A DNA stretch of 36,975 nucleotides from Prevotella sp. UBA3675 (GTDB taxonomy: Bacteria > Bacteroidota > Bacteroidia > Bacteroidales > Bacteroidaceae), in the NCBI GenBank assembly GCA_002372235.1, contig DFJI01000027.1:1-36975 (forward strand), read 5' to 3'. Every line of letters starts with the position of its first letter. The first letter of the stretch is position 1. Below the pieces are notes generated by a model. The model made no database searches, was not told the DNA's origin, and saw nothing but the letters and a program-made list of their open reading frames with translations. Below are positions 23,694 to 32,286 of the stretch, piece after piece. The position numbers were made by a program, and so were the translations under genes.

Positions 23694-23836
23694 TCGCGGC
23701 TATACCACACCATGCTTTAGGCTATACTGTGTTGGGATTTAGGATAGATCACGACACGATCTAACCAAGAACATTTCATGATTTAGGCTATATCGCGTCG
23801 TGATTTAGAATGCCTCATGGTGTGATATAGCCGCGA
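23694..23836. repeat. Six-unit 22-bp tandem repeat with overall dyad symmetry
   Basis: Units begin at 23698, 23720, 23742, 23764, 23786 and 23808, each exactly 22 bp. Typical units begin GGCTATA and end GATTTA, with a variable centre of the type yCrCGnCrT. Units 1, 2 and 5 are closest to consensus and units 4 and 6 are degenerate. The whole block also carries a 21-bp inverted repeat at its edges (23694-23714 with 23816-23836, one mismatch), so it can fold into one large cruciform. There are no spacers between units, so it is not a CRISPR array. Confidence 0.8.
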
Positions 23837-23978
23837 GCTTGTTATCCCGCCGATGCTCCACTTGTGGAGGATAGCCATCTTGTGTTATCAGTTTATCTTC
23901 AATGGCGTTTTTTCCGTTAAATCGTATTAATTCAGCAAGAAATTGCTAAAAGAGGGGGGTAGGGTGCGGAAAAATATG
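23837..23978. other. Non-coding stretch between repeat array and guaB promoter
   Basis: This completes the gene-free region between recQ and guaB (23471-24016). It holds a small hairpin, CTCCAC (23856-23861) with GTGGAG (23864-23869), and then A/T-rich sequence with a run of six G near 23955. No ORF or RNA gene is recognised. Confidence 0.5.
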
Positions 23979-23986
23979 TATCTTTG
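23979..23986 (+). promoter_or_regulatory. -7 element for guaB
   Basis: TATCTTTG matches TAnnTTTG. It covers the TTG at 23984 that opens the frame, so translation must begin downstream, at the ATG at 24017. The leader would be about 24 nt. Confidence 0.65.
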
Positions 23987-24016
23987 CACGCAATAAAAAA
24001 TATAAGGTACCCTATT

Positions 24017-25498
24017 ATGTCAACATTTATTGCAGATAAAATCGTGATGGACGGCCTTACCTTTGACGACGTCCTGCTCATTCCCGCTTATTCTGAAGTA
24101 TTGCCCAAGACCGTGGAACTGCGCACGCACTTCTCACGTAACATTGAGCTGAACGTGCCGTTCGTGACGGCTGCTATGGACACCGTCACGGAGAGCCAGA
24201 TGGCCATCGCCATTGCCCGTGAGGGAGGCATCGGCGTGATTCACAAGAACATGTCGATCGAGGATCAGGCCCGTCAGGTGGCCATCGTGAAGCGTGCCGA
24301 GAACGGCATGATCTATGACCCCATCACCATTCCCCTTGGCTCGACCGTGGCACAGGCACTCGACATCATGGCCGAATATCACATTGGCGGCATTCCCGTG
24401 GTGGATGACGAGAAGCACCTGGTGGGCATCGTGACCAATCGCGACCTGCGCTTCGAGCGCCGGCTGGACAGACCCGTTGACGATGTCATGTCGAAGGAGA
24501 ACCTGGTGACCACTCACCAGCAGACCGACCTCATAGCTGCTGCACAGATTCTGCAAGAAAACAAGATTGAGAAGTTGCCCGTGGTGGATAAGGACAACCA
24601 CCTTGTGGGACTGATCACCTATAAGGACATCACTAAGGCCAAGGATAAGCCAATGGCCTGCAAGGATGAGAAGGGACGGCTGCGCGTGGCTGCCGGCGTG
24701 GGCGTGACGGCTGACACGCTTGAGCGCATGCAGGCACTGGTCAGTGCAGGTGCCGACGCCATTGTCATTGATACGGCTCACGGCCACTCGAAAGGCGTAA
24801 TCGACAAGCTGCGCGAAGCAAAGAATGCCTTTAAGAACATCGACATTGTGGTGGGCAACATCGCCACGGGCGCTGCTGCACGCATGCTCGTGGAGAACGG
24901 TGCCGACGCCGTGAAGGTGGGCATCGGCCCGGGCTCTATCTGCACCACTCGCGTGGTAGCAGGCGTAGGTGTGCCACAGCTGTCGGCTGTCTATGATGTG
25001 TATAGCGCACTGCAGGGAACGGGCGTTCCCCTCATTGCCGACGGCGGACTGCGCTACTCGGGCGACATTGTGAAGGCACTGGCAGCCGGCGGCTCCTGCG
25101 TCATGATCGGCTCGTTGGTGGCAGGAACAGAGGAGAGCCCCGGCGACACCATAATATATAATGGACGTAAGTTTAAGAGCTATCGCGGCATGGGTTCGCT
25201 TGAGGCTATGGAGCACGGTTCGAAGGACCGCTACTTCCAGGCCGACACGAAGGACGTGAAGAAGCTGGTGCCGGAGGGCATCGCCGGACGTGTGCCTTAC
25301 AAAGGCACGGTGCAGGAGGTGATCTATCAGCTCACGGGTGGCCTGCGTTCAGGCATGGGCTACTGTGGCGCACCCAACATCGAGCGACTGCATGATGCTA
25401 AGTTCACCCGCATCACCAATGCCGGTGTGATGGAGAGCCATCCGCACGACATCACCATCACGAGCGAGGCTCCCAATTATTCAAGACCTAACGACTAA
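24017..25498 (+). CDS. guaB: Inosine-5'-monophosphate dehydrogenase
   Basis: GuaB converts IMP to XMP with NAD, the committed step of guanine nucleotide synthesis. With the ATG at 24017 the protein has 493 residues and begins MSTFIADKIVMDGLTFDDVL, the usual IMPDH start. The catalytic Cys309 lies in GIGPGSICTTRVVAGVG. Two CBS domains (Bateman module) occupy about residues 98-208, with AEYHIGGIPVVD and QENKIEKLPVVD. The NAD and flap regions (YRGMGSLEAM) are intact. Downstream, two chaperone genes, an OstA-like gene and mutL follow with small gaps, so guaB may head a longer operon. Confidence 0.98.
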   Translation: MSTFIADKIVMDGLTFDDVLLIPAYSEVLPKTVELRTHFSRNIELNVPFVTAAMDTVTESQMAIAIAREGGIGVIHKNMSIEDQARQVAIVKRAENGMIYDPITIPLGSTVAQALDIMAEYHIGGIPVVDDEKHLVGIVTNRDLRFERRLDRPVDDVMSKENLVTTHQQTDLIAAAQILQENKIEKLPVVDKDNHLVGLITYKDITKAKDKPMACKDEKGRLRVAAGVGVTADTLERMQALVSAGADAIVIDTAHGHSKGVIDKLREAKNAFKNIDIVVGNIATGAAARMLVENGADAVKVGIGPGSICTTRVVAGVGVPQLSAVYDVYSALQGTGVPLIADGGLRYSGDIVKALAAGGSCVMIGSLVAGTEESPGDTIIYNGRKFKSYRGMGSLEAMEHGSKDRYFQADTKDVKKLVPEGIAGRVPYKGTVQEVIYQLTGGLRSGMGYCGAPNIERLHDAKFTRITNAGVMESHPHDITITSEAPNYSRPND

Positions 25499-25507
25499 GC
25501 AATAACA

Positions 25508-26959
25508 ATGAGACTGAAAGTGTTTTCGGCTGCCCTGTTCATGGGGGTGGCCGCAATGGCGCAGACAACTGCCGATCCCGTGATCATGACGGTGAACGGT
25601 ACACCTGTACTTCGTTCGGAGTTTGAGTATTCCTACAATAAGAACAACTCGGAGGGCGTAATCGACAAGAAGTCGGTCGAGGAGTATGTAGATTTGTTCG
25701 TCAACTATAAACTGAAGGTGGTGGCTGCCTTGGAGGCAAGGTACGACACGCTGCAGTCGTTCAAGGACGAGTTTGCACAGTATCGTGACCAGCAGGTGCT
25801 GCCGCTGATGGTGACCGATGCCGATGTGGAGGCCGAGGCGCATAAGATATATGACGAGACGGTGAAGCGTATCGGTCCTGACGGCTTGATTCAGACGTCG
25901 CATATCCTGTTGCGCGTGAATCAGCAGGCCACACCCGAAGAGCTGTCTGCAGCCAAGCTGCGTGCCGACTCGGTGTATAAGGCACTGAAGGACGGTGCCG
26001 ATTTTGCCGAACTGGCCAAGAAGGTGTCGCAGGATCCGGGCTCTGCCCAGCAGGGCGGTCTGCTGCCGTTTGTGCAGCGCGGACAGTTGGTCAAGGAGTT
26101 TGAGGATGCCGCCTATGCCCTGCAGCCCGGTGAGATGTCGGGCATCGTGCAGACCCCCTTCGGCTATCACATCATCAAGATGAAGGAGCGCAAGATGCTG
26201 GAGCCCTTTGAGTTCCATCATGATGGCATTCTGCGCTTCATTGAACAGCGCAATCTGCGTGACCGTATTGCACAGCAGAAGGTGGACGAGCTACTGAAGG
26301 CCAACACCATGCTCTCGAAAAGTCAGCTCATGGAACAGAAAGCCGATGAGTATGCTGCGAAAGACTCGGACCTGAAGAACCTGATTCGCGAATACCACGA
26401 CGGGCTGCTGCTCTACGAAATCAGCAATAAGCTGGTGTGGGACAAGGCCGCAAAGGATGAGGCCGGACTGGCTCAGTATTTCAAGAAAAACAAGAAAAAG
26501 TATGCATGGGATGAGCCGCGCTTTAAGGGCATGGCCTTCCACACGAAGATGCAGGAGGACGTGCAGGCCGTGAAGGACTGCGTGAAGAATCTGGCCTTCG
26601 ACAAGTGGGCCGAGCAGCTGCGCTCCACGTTCAATGCCGACTCAGTGCTCCGCATCCGCGTGGAGAAGGGCATCTTCAAGAAAGGCGACAATGCGCTGGT
26701 GGACAGCATCATCTTCAAGAAAGATACGACAGTGACTAAGCTGAAGGACTACCCCTTCGACGACGTGTATGGCAAGGTGCTGAAGAAAGGACCTGAAGAC
26801 TATACCGATGTGCGCGGCCTGGTGGTGGCCGACTATCAGGAAGAACTGGAGAGACAGTGGGTGGCCGAACTGCGCAAGAAGTATCCTGTCTATGTGAACA
26901 AGGAAGTGCTGCTCACGGTGAAAAACAGCGAGAATAGCGCTGAAAGTGAAAAGAAATAA
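25508..26959 (+). CDS. Parvulin-type periplasmic peptidyl-prolyl isomerase
   Basis: This 483-residue protein has a signal peptide (MRLKVFSAALFMGVAAMAQ) and an N-terminal SurA-like segment with VNGTPVLRSEFEYSY. A clear parvulin (PpiC) domain follows at about residues 135-240: TSHILLRVN, the loop SQDPGSAQQGGLLPFVQRGQ and the end FGYHIIKM are typical. The remainder is helical and charged, with a second, weaker region after KKNKKKYAWDEPRF that may be a diverged isomerase or chaperone domain. It is predicted to assist folding of outer-membrane proteins in the periplasm. The next gene encodes a related SurA-like protein, so the pair may share clients. Confidence 0.88.
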   Translation: MRLKVFSAALFMGVAAMAQTTADPVIMTVNGTPVLRSEFEYSYNKNNSEGVIDKKSVEEYVDLFVNYKLKVVAALEARYDTLQSFKDEFAQYRDQQVLPLMVTDADVEAEAHKIYDETVKRIGPDGLIQTSHILLRVNQQATPEELSAAKLRADSVYKALKDGADFAELAKKVSQDPGSAQQGGLLPFVQRGQLVKEFEDAAYALQPGEMSGIVQTPFGYHIIKMKERKMLEPFEFHHDGILRFIEQRNLRDRIAQQKVDELLKANTMLSKSQLMEQKADEYAAKDSDLKNLIREYHDGLLLYEISNKLVWDKAAKDEAGLAQYFKKNKKKYAWDEPRFKGMAFHTKMQEDVQAVKDCVKNLAFDKWAEQLRSTFNADSVLRIRVEKGIFKKGDNALVDSIIFKKDTTVTKLKDYPFDDVYGKVLKKGPEDYTDVRGLVVADYQEELERQWVAELRKKYPVYVNKEVLLTVKNSENSAESEKK

Positions 26960-26966
26960 GTGATAG

Positions 26967-28376
26967 ATGACAAAGAATAACGGATATATGGACGGCATGC
27001 TGCAGCTGATGAAGAAGAGCAGATGGATGATGGTGGTCAGTCTGACACTCGTCATCTGCCAGTTGTCATTCAGTCGTGCAGCAGCGCAAAGCGTGATCGA
27101 CGAAGTGGTATGGGTGGTTGGCGACGAGCCCATCCTGAAGAGCGAAATCGAGGTGATGCGCATGCAGGCCGCCATAGAGAACTACCGCTGGGAGCGCGAT
27201 CCCGACTGTGCCATTCCTGAACGGTTGGCTGTGCAGAAACTGTTCCTGCACCAGGCTGCCATCGACAGTATAGAGGTGAAGGAGTCGGAAGTGTCATATC
27301 AGATTGAGCAACGGCTGGAATACATGATTTCCCAGGTGGGCTCAAAGGAAAAACTGGAAGAGTATCGCAAACAGACGCTTACGCAGATTAGGGCTGCGAT
27401 GCACGATGACCTGAAGAATCAGCTGACCATACAGCGCATGAGGGAGCACCTGGTGAAGGACGTGGTGGTGACTCCTGCTGAGGTGCGCCGTTACTTCAAG
27501 GAGATGCCGGCAGACAGTATTCCCTTCGTATCGACAGAAGTGGAGGTGCAGATCATCACACAGACACCGGCTGTCAGTCAGACGGAAATCAACCGCGTGA
27601 AGGATGAGCTGCGCAGCTTCACCGAGCGTGTGAACAAGGGCGAAGCCTCATTCCAGACACTGGCACGACTCTATTCGCAAGATCCGGGTACGGCTCGTCG
27701 CGGTGGCGAGCTCGACTATACCGGACGCGCCACGCTCGACCCGGCCTTCGCAGCCGTCGCGTTCAGCATGACCGATCCGAAGAAGATATCGAAGATCGTG
27801 GAGTCGGAGTTCGGCTATCACATCATACAGCTCGTTGACAAGCGGGGCGACAAGGTGAAGGTGCGCCACATCCTGCTCAAGCCTGAGGTGGGCGACTCGG
27901 CCATCACGGCAGCACTGAACCGTCTGGACTCTGTGGCTATGGATATCAAGGCCGGGAAATTCACGTTCGAAGAGGCTGCAACCTACATCTCAGACGATAA
28001 GGAGACACGCAACAACCGGGGACTGATGGCCAACCGCTCAGATCGCGGTCAGACGTCGAAGTTCCAGTTGCAAGACCTGCCTGCCGAGGTGGCAAAGGTG
28101 GTAGATACGATGAAGGTGGGACAAATCTCGCAGCCGTTCACCATGATCAATGAGCGTGGCAAGTCCGTTTGCGTGCTGGCCAAGCTGAAGAACAGGGTGG
28201 AGGGCCACAAGGCCACGATCACCGAGGACTTCCAGGTGATGAAGGACTTGGTGCTGGCCAAGCGCCGCGAGGAAGTAATCCATAAGTGGGTGGAGAAAAA
28301 AATCAAGGACACCTATGTGCGTATCGGTGATAAATACAAGAACTGCGACTTTGAATACAAAGGTTGGGTGAGGTAA
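26967..28376 (+). CDS. SurA-like periplasmic chaperone / parvulin
   Basis: This protein resembles SurA, which escorts beta-barrel proteins to the BAM complex. An N-terminal SurA domain begins VIDEVVWVVGDEPILKSEIE. Two parvulin domains follow: the first has SQDPGTARRGGELDY and ESEFGYHIIQLVDKRG, and the second begins VRHILLKPEVGD. The length is up to 469 residues. Several ATGs are possible. The one at 27009 gives a clean signal peptide (MKKSRWMMVVSLTLVICQL), while the ATG at 26967 adds 14 residues that are untypical for a signal sequence, so 27009 is preferred. It lies 7 bp after the parvulin gene and is followed within 15 bp by the OstA-like gene. Confidence 0.88.
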   Translation: MTKNNGYMDGMLQLMKKSRWMMVVSLTLVICQLSFSRAAAQSVIDEVVWVVGDEPILKSEIEVMRMQAAIENYRWERDPDCAIPERLAVQKLFLHQAAIDSIEVKESEVSYQIEQRLEYMISQVGSKEKLEEYRKQTLTQIRAAMHDDLKNQLTIQRMREHLVKDVVVTPAEVRRYFKEMPADSIPFVSTEVEVQIITQTPAVSQTEINRVKDELRSFTERVNKGEASFQTLARLYSQDPGTARRGGELDYTGRATLDPAFAAVAFSMTDPKKISKIVESEFGYHIIQLVDKRGDKVKVRHILLKPEVGDSAITAALNRLDSVAMDIKAGKFTFEEAATYISDDKETRNNRGLMANRSDRGQTSKFQLQDLPAEVAKVVDTMKVGQISQPFTMINERGKSVCVLAKLKNRVEGHKATITEDFQVMKDLVLAKRREEVIHKWVEKKIKDTYVRIGDKYKNCDFEYKGWVR

Positions 28377-28389
28377 ACATAATTCATCA

Positions 28390-30222
28390 TTGTATAGCAA
28401 TAATTACCATAATAAGAGACAGAGCGGCAGAAGCATCCTTGTGGTGCTTCTGTGTGCGCTATGTGCCTCTTTCATCTACGCTGCCCAACCCGTCAAGAAG
28501 AAAGGCAGCGCCAAGCAACAGCGCAAGCAGAAGACAGAGGCAAAGGCAAAGGAGGACCCGAAGCGCGTCTATCTGATTCACTCAGACGAGCTGTTTTACG
28601 ACCAGTGGCGCAACAACAACGCGCAGGTGCTCAGGGGCAACGTGCATTTCCTGCACGACGGAGCCCACCTGTACTGCGACAGTGCCAACTTCTTTGAGGA
28701 GACCAACTCGTTTGAGGCTTTCGGACACGTGCGCATGAATCAGGGCGACACGCTCACACTGGTCAGCGAATACGGATTCTACGACGGCAATGACCAGCTG
28801 ATACAGGCCCTGCAGAACGTGGTGCTGAAACACCACGGCACCACGCTCTACACCGATTCGCTCTACTACGACCGGCTGTGGAACATGGGCTACTTTCAGG
28901 AAGGCGGCAAGATGGTGGACAAGGGAACGACCCTCGTGAGCGACTGGGGCGAGTATCATAGCGACACGAAGATGGCCATCTTCTACTATGATGTGACCAT
29001 GACCGATAAGGACTATGTGCTGACCAGCGACTCGCTCTACTACGATACGAACATCAAACTGGCACATATCGTGGGACCCTCCGACATTGTCAGCGGAAAG
29101 AGCCACATCTACTCGGAGCTGGGCTTCTATAATACGCAGACGAAGGAAGGACGGCTCATGAACCGTTCGACGATGGACAACGAAGGGCGCGTGCTGGTGG
29201 CCGACAGTATCTGGTATAATGGCTTCACGGGCATCAGCGAGGCATTCAGGAACATGGTCTATACTGACACGGTGAACAAGAACATGCTTACGGGCGAATA
29301 CGGCTACTATGAGGACTTTACGGGCTACGCAATGGCTACGGACAAGGCCGTGTCTATCGACTTCTCGCAGCGCGACTCCCTCTTTATGCATGCCGACACA
29401 TTCAAGGTGTTCACTTATAACAAGGAGACCGACTCTGTGTATCGCGTGATGCATGCTTATAATAAAGTTCGCGCGTATAGGACGGATGTGCAGGCGGTGT
29501 GCGACTCGCTCGTCTATAACCAGAAAGACTCCTGTATGACACTCTATAAGGATCCCATCACCTGGAACCAGAACCAGCAACTACTGGGCGAGGTGATCAA
29601 AGTGTATATGAAGGACTCGGTGGTGGATCGTGCACATGTGATCAATCAGGCCTTCTCTATAGAAGACTTGGGGGAGAAGAATATGTTCAATCAGGTGTCG
29701 TCGAAGGAAATGTTTGCCTTTTTCATGAATGGCAATATCCGTGAGACGCAAGCTGTAGATAATGTGCTGGTGAACTACTATCCCATTGACGAGTCGGACA
29801 GCACCTATATCGGTATGGTGGCAATGGAGACCAGCTTGATGCGCATGTTCCTGAAGAATCGCAAGCTGGAACGCATCTGGACTCCGAAGAGCGAGGGAGT
29901 GGTCTATCCGCTCACGCAGATACCGCCCAGTAAGCGGTATCTCAGCGGATTTGCCTGGTTCGATTATGTGCGCCCTCTCTCGAAAGATGATATCTTCGTG
30001 TGGCGAGGCAAACGGGCCGGCACTGAGCTGAAGCCGCAGAAGCGAAGAGAGGCTCCTCTGCAGAAACTGCCAACGGGCGGAAAACTACAGTTGGCTGATG
30101 AAAAGGCACAGCCAAAGGAAAAAGAAAAGCCTGCGGAAGAGAAGACCGAGGAAGCCGGGAAAATAGAGATAGAGGAGAAACCGACCGAAGAGACAACACC
30201 ATCAACGGAGGATAATATATGA
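28390..30222 (+). CDS. OstA-like (LptA/LptD-related) envelope protein
   Basis: This 610-residue protein belongs to the Bacteroidetes OstA-like family (OstA_2), related to the LptA/LptD jelly-roll that carries LPS across the periplasm. Family-like strands are seen in VLRGNVHFLHDGAHLYCDS, EAFGHVRMNQGDTL and HGTTLYTDSLYYD, a repeated YxDS pattern. The N-terminus has a signal-like hydrophobic stretch (SILVVLLCALCASFIYAA). The frame opens at TTG 28390, because the stop at 28369-28371 leaves no ATG or GTG upstream; a TTG start is therefore the best call. The C-terminal 60 residues are very rich in Lys and Glu. Its stop overlaps the mutL start by 4 nt. Confidence 0.85.
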   Translation: MYSNNYHNKRQSGRSILVVLLCALCASFIYAAQPVKKKGSAKQQRKQKTEAKAKEDPKRVYLIHSDELFYDQWRNNNAQVLRGNVHFLHDGAHLYCDSANFFEETNSFEAFGHVRMNQGDTLTLVSEYGFYDGNDQLIQALQNVVLKHHGTTLYTDSLYYDRLWNMGYFQEGGKMVDKGTTLVSDWGEYHSDTKMAIFYYDVTMTDKDYVLTSDSLYYDTNIKLAHIVGPSDIVSGKSHIYSELGFYNTQTKEGRLMNRSTMDNEGRVLVADSIWYNGFTGISEAFRNMVYTDTVNKNMLTGEYGYYEDFTGYAMATDKAVSIDFSQRDSLFMHADTFKVFTYNKETDSVYRVMHAYNKVRAYRTDVQAVCDSLVYNQKDSCMTLYKDPITWNQNQQLLGEVIKVYMKDSVVDRAHVINQAFSIEDLGEKNMFNQVSSKEMFAFFMNGNIRETQAVDNVLVNYYPIDESDSTYIGMVAMETSLMRMFLKNRKLERIWTPKSEGVVYPLTQIPPSKRYLSGFAWFDYVRPLSKDDIFVWRGKRAGTELKPQKRREAPLQKLPTGGKLQLADEKAQPKEKEKPAEEKTEEAGKIEIEEKPTEETTPSTEDNI

Positions 30223-32084
30223 ACGATGTCATTCAACTACTGCCCGATTCTGTGGCCAACCAGATAGCTGCGGGAGAGGTGATACAGCGCCCGGCTTCAG
30301 TGATTAAGGAGCTGGTGGAAAACTCAGTTGATGCCGGCGCAAAGAACATTCAAGTGATTGTAGTGGATGCCGGACGCACGTCGATCCAGGTGATTGACGA
30401 TGGTTGCGGCATGTCGGAGACCGATGCCCGACTGGCTTTCGAACGGCATGCTACCTCGAAAATACGTAAAGCCGACGATCTGTTTGCCCTGCATACAATG
30501 GGCTTTCGTGGCGAGGCACTGCCCTCGGTGGCCGCTGTCTCGCAGGTGGAACTGCTCACCCGCAAAGCCGGTGAGGACGTGGGGACTCGTCTGGTGCTCC
30601 ACGGCTCGCGCGTGATGGAACAAGGGCCGGTGGCCTGTCCGGTAGGGTGCAACTTCCGAATAGAGAACCTCTTTTTTAATGTGCCGGCGCGTCGGAAGTT
30701 CCTAAAGACCAATGCCACGGAACTGAGCAATATTCTCACGGCCTTTGAGCGCATCATATTGGTCTATCCGGAAATCAGCTTCTCCATGTATAGCAACGGA
30801 CAGGAGTTGATGAACCTGAAAGCTGGCTCGCTGAGGCAGCGTGTCGTTGATGTCTTTGGCAAGAAACTGAGTCAGGAGCTGTTGCCGCTGGAGGTGGAGA
30901 CGGCACTCTGTCGGATAACTGGCTTCGTGGGCAAGCCGGAGTCGGCAAAGAAGAAAGGGGCGCAGACCTATTTCTTCGTCAATGGCCGATACATGAAACA
31001 TGCCTACTTCCACAAGGCGGTGACCACAGCTTTTGAGCGGCTCGTGCCGCAGGGACTGGTGGTGCCCTACTTTATATATTTTGAAGTGGCTCCTTCTGAT
31101 ATTGACGTGAACATCCATCCTACGAAGACTGAGATTAAGTTTGAAAACGAGCAGAGCATCTGGCAGATTCTGTTGGCTGCTGTCAAAGATGCGGTAGGAC
31201 GGTTCTGCGAGGTGCCAACTATCGACTTCGATACCGAAGGACGGCCAGAGATACCGCTTTTTAATCCGCAGGCACATACGGTTGAAATGCCTGCGGTGAA
31301 CTATAATCCCGAATATAATCCGTTTAAGACGACGAACAAGACTCCATCGGCTGGTGGGGGCGACGGAAAGATATACGGCAGCAGAGTGTCGCAGTCGTAT
31401 GATGTTCAGAAAGATTGGAAACAGCTCTACGAGGTGGCACAGGGCGAGCGGCAAGTGGAAAGACTCTTCCAGAACAGTCCGGCAGAGGAAAGCGCAGCAC
31501 CTGACTTCTTGGCTGACAAATCGCCTGCTCACTATCAGTATAAAGGACGATATGTCATGACGGCAGTGCGCTCAGGACTGATGATCATTGATCAGCATAG
31601 GGCTGATATGCGCATCCGCTATGAAAACTATCTGCAACAGCTGTCGCAGCAACAGAGCAGGACACAACAGCTGCTCTTTCCCGAAGTGGCGCAGTTTGCT
31701 CCCTCGGAGATTCCATTACTGACACAGGTGTTGCCCGTACTGACGAAAGTGGGCTTTGATTTGAGTGACCTCGGAGGCGGCAGCGTTGCAATAGCAGGTG
31801 TACCGGCTGGGCTCGACGGGCTGGATCCTGTGGCACTGGTCAAAGGACTGGTGAACGATGTGAAGGAAATGGGAAGCTCGGTCGTTGAAGAACAGCTGAA
31901 TGCCGCATTGGCTCAGAGCTTGGCCCGGCAGGCTGCCATCCCCCAGGGACAAGTGCTGGATAATGAGGAGATGGAGCGACTGGTGAATCAGCTTTTTGCA
32001 TGTGAGAACGTGAACTATACTCCCGATGGAAAAGCTATCTTGGCTATACTGCCTCAGCATGATATCGAGCAGTTACTGGGATGA
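30219..32084 (+). CDS. mutL: DNA mismatch repair protein MutL
   Basis: MutL couples mismatch recognition by MutS to strand incision and removal. The GHKL ATPase is intact, with ELVENSVDAGA (31-41, Asn35), VIDDGCGM (58-65) and TMGFRGEAL (93-101). The N-terminal domain ends near residue 335, a variable linker follows, and the C-terminal dimerisation domain begins near 440. At residues 458-469 the endonuclease motif region reads DQHRADMRIRYE, where the usual DQHA-x2-E-x4-E has Met in place of the first Glu. The last stretch, CPDG- or CPHGRP-like in nickase MutLs, here reads NYTPDGKAI. Nicking activity is therefore uncertain. The start ATG overlaps the OstA-like gene. Confidence 0.95.
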   Translation: MNDVIQLLPDSVANQIAAGEVIQRPASVIKELVENSVDAGAKNIQVIVVDAGRTSIQVIDDGCGMSETDARLAFERHATSKIRKADDLFALHTMGFRGEALPSVAAVSQVELLTRKAGEDVGTRLVLHGSRVMEQGPVACPVGCNFRIENLFFNVPARRKFLKTNATELSNILTAFERIILVYPEISFSMYSNGQELMNLKAGSLRQRVVDVFGKKLSQELLPLEVETALCRITGFVGKPESAKKKGAQTYFFVNGRYMKHAYFHKAVTTAFERLVPQGLVVPYFIYFEVAPSDIDVNIHPTKTEIKFENEQSIWQILLAAVKDAVGRFCEVPTIDFDTEGRPEIPLFNPQAHTVEMPAVNYNPEYNPFKTTNKTPSAGGGDGKIYGSRVSQSYDVQKDWKQLYEVAQGERQVERLFQNSPAEESAAPDFLADKSPAHYQYKGRYVMTAVRSGLMIIDQHRADMRIRYENYLQQLSQQQSRTQQLLFPEVAQFAPSEIPLLTQVLPVLTKVGFDLSDLGGGSVAIAGVPAGLDGLDPVALVKGLVNDVKEMGSSVVEEQLNAALAQSLARQAAIPQGQVLDNEEMERLVNQLFACENVNYTPDGKAILAILPQHDIEQLLG

Positions 32085-32207
32085 CGGGGAGAATTTGCAC
32101 ACCTGCTTTACTGACTCCTGATATAGCGAGAAAAGATAAGGAAAAAGGGCAATTTTGACGTTATTTGTTAAAAAAAGATATTGAATTTGCATTTTGTGCG
32201 AAAAAAT

Positions 32208-32239
32208 GTTGGAGAATTAAATGTTTTTATATACTTTTG
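32208..32239 (+). promoter_or_regulatory. Promoter of the OmpA-family gene
   Basis: GTTG at 32208-32211, a 20-nt spacer and TACTTTTG at 32232-32239 match the Bacteroidetes consensus. The start would lie near 32246, 41 nt before the ATG at 32287. Confidence 0.7.
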
Positions 32240-32286
32240 CCCCACATTTCGAAATTTAACTGATTGTTTTATAAAATAAAATTATT

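Noticed and set aside
23694..23836. CRISPR array
   Set aside because: The 22-bp units abut with no spacers, and no cas gene is present.
23984..24016. TTG at 23984 as the guaB start
   Set aside because: It lies inside the -7 element; the ATG at 24017 gives the standard IMPDH start.
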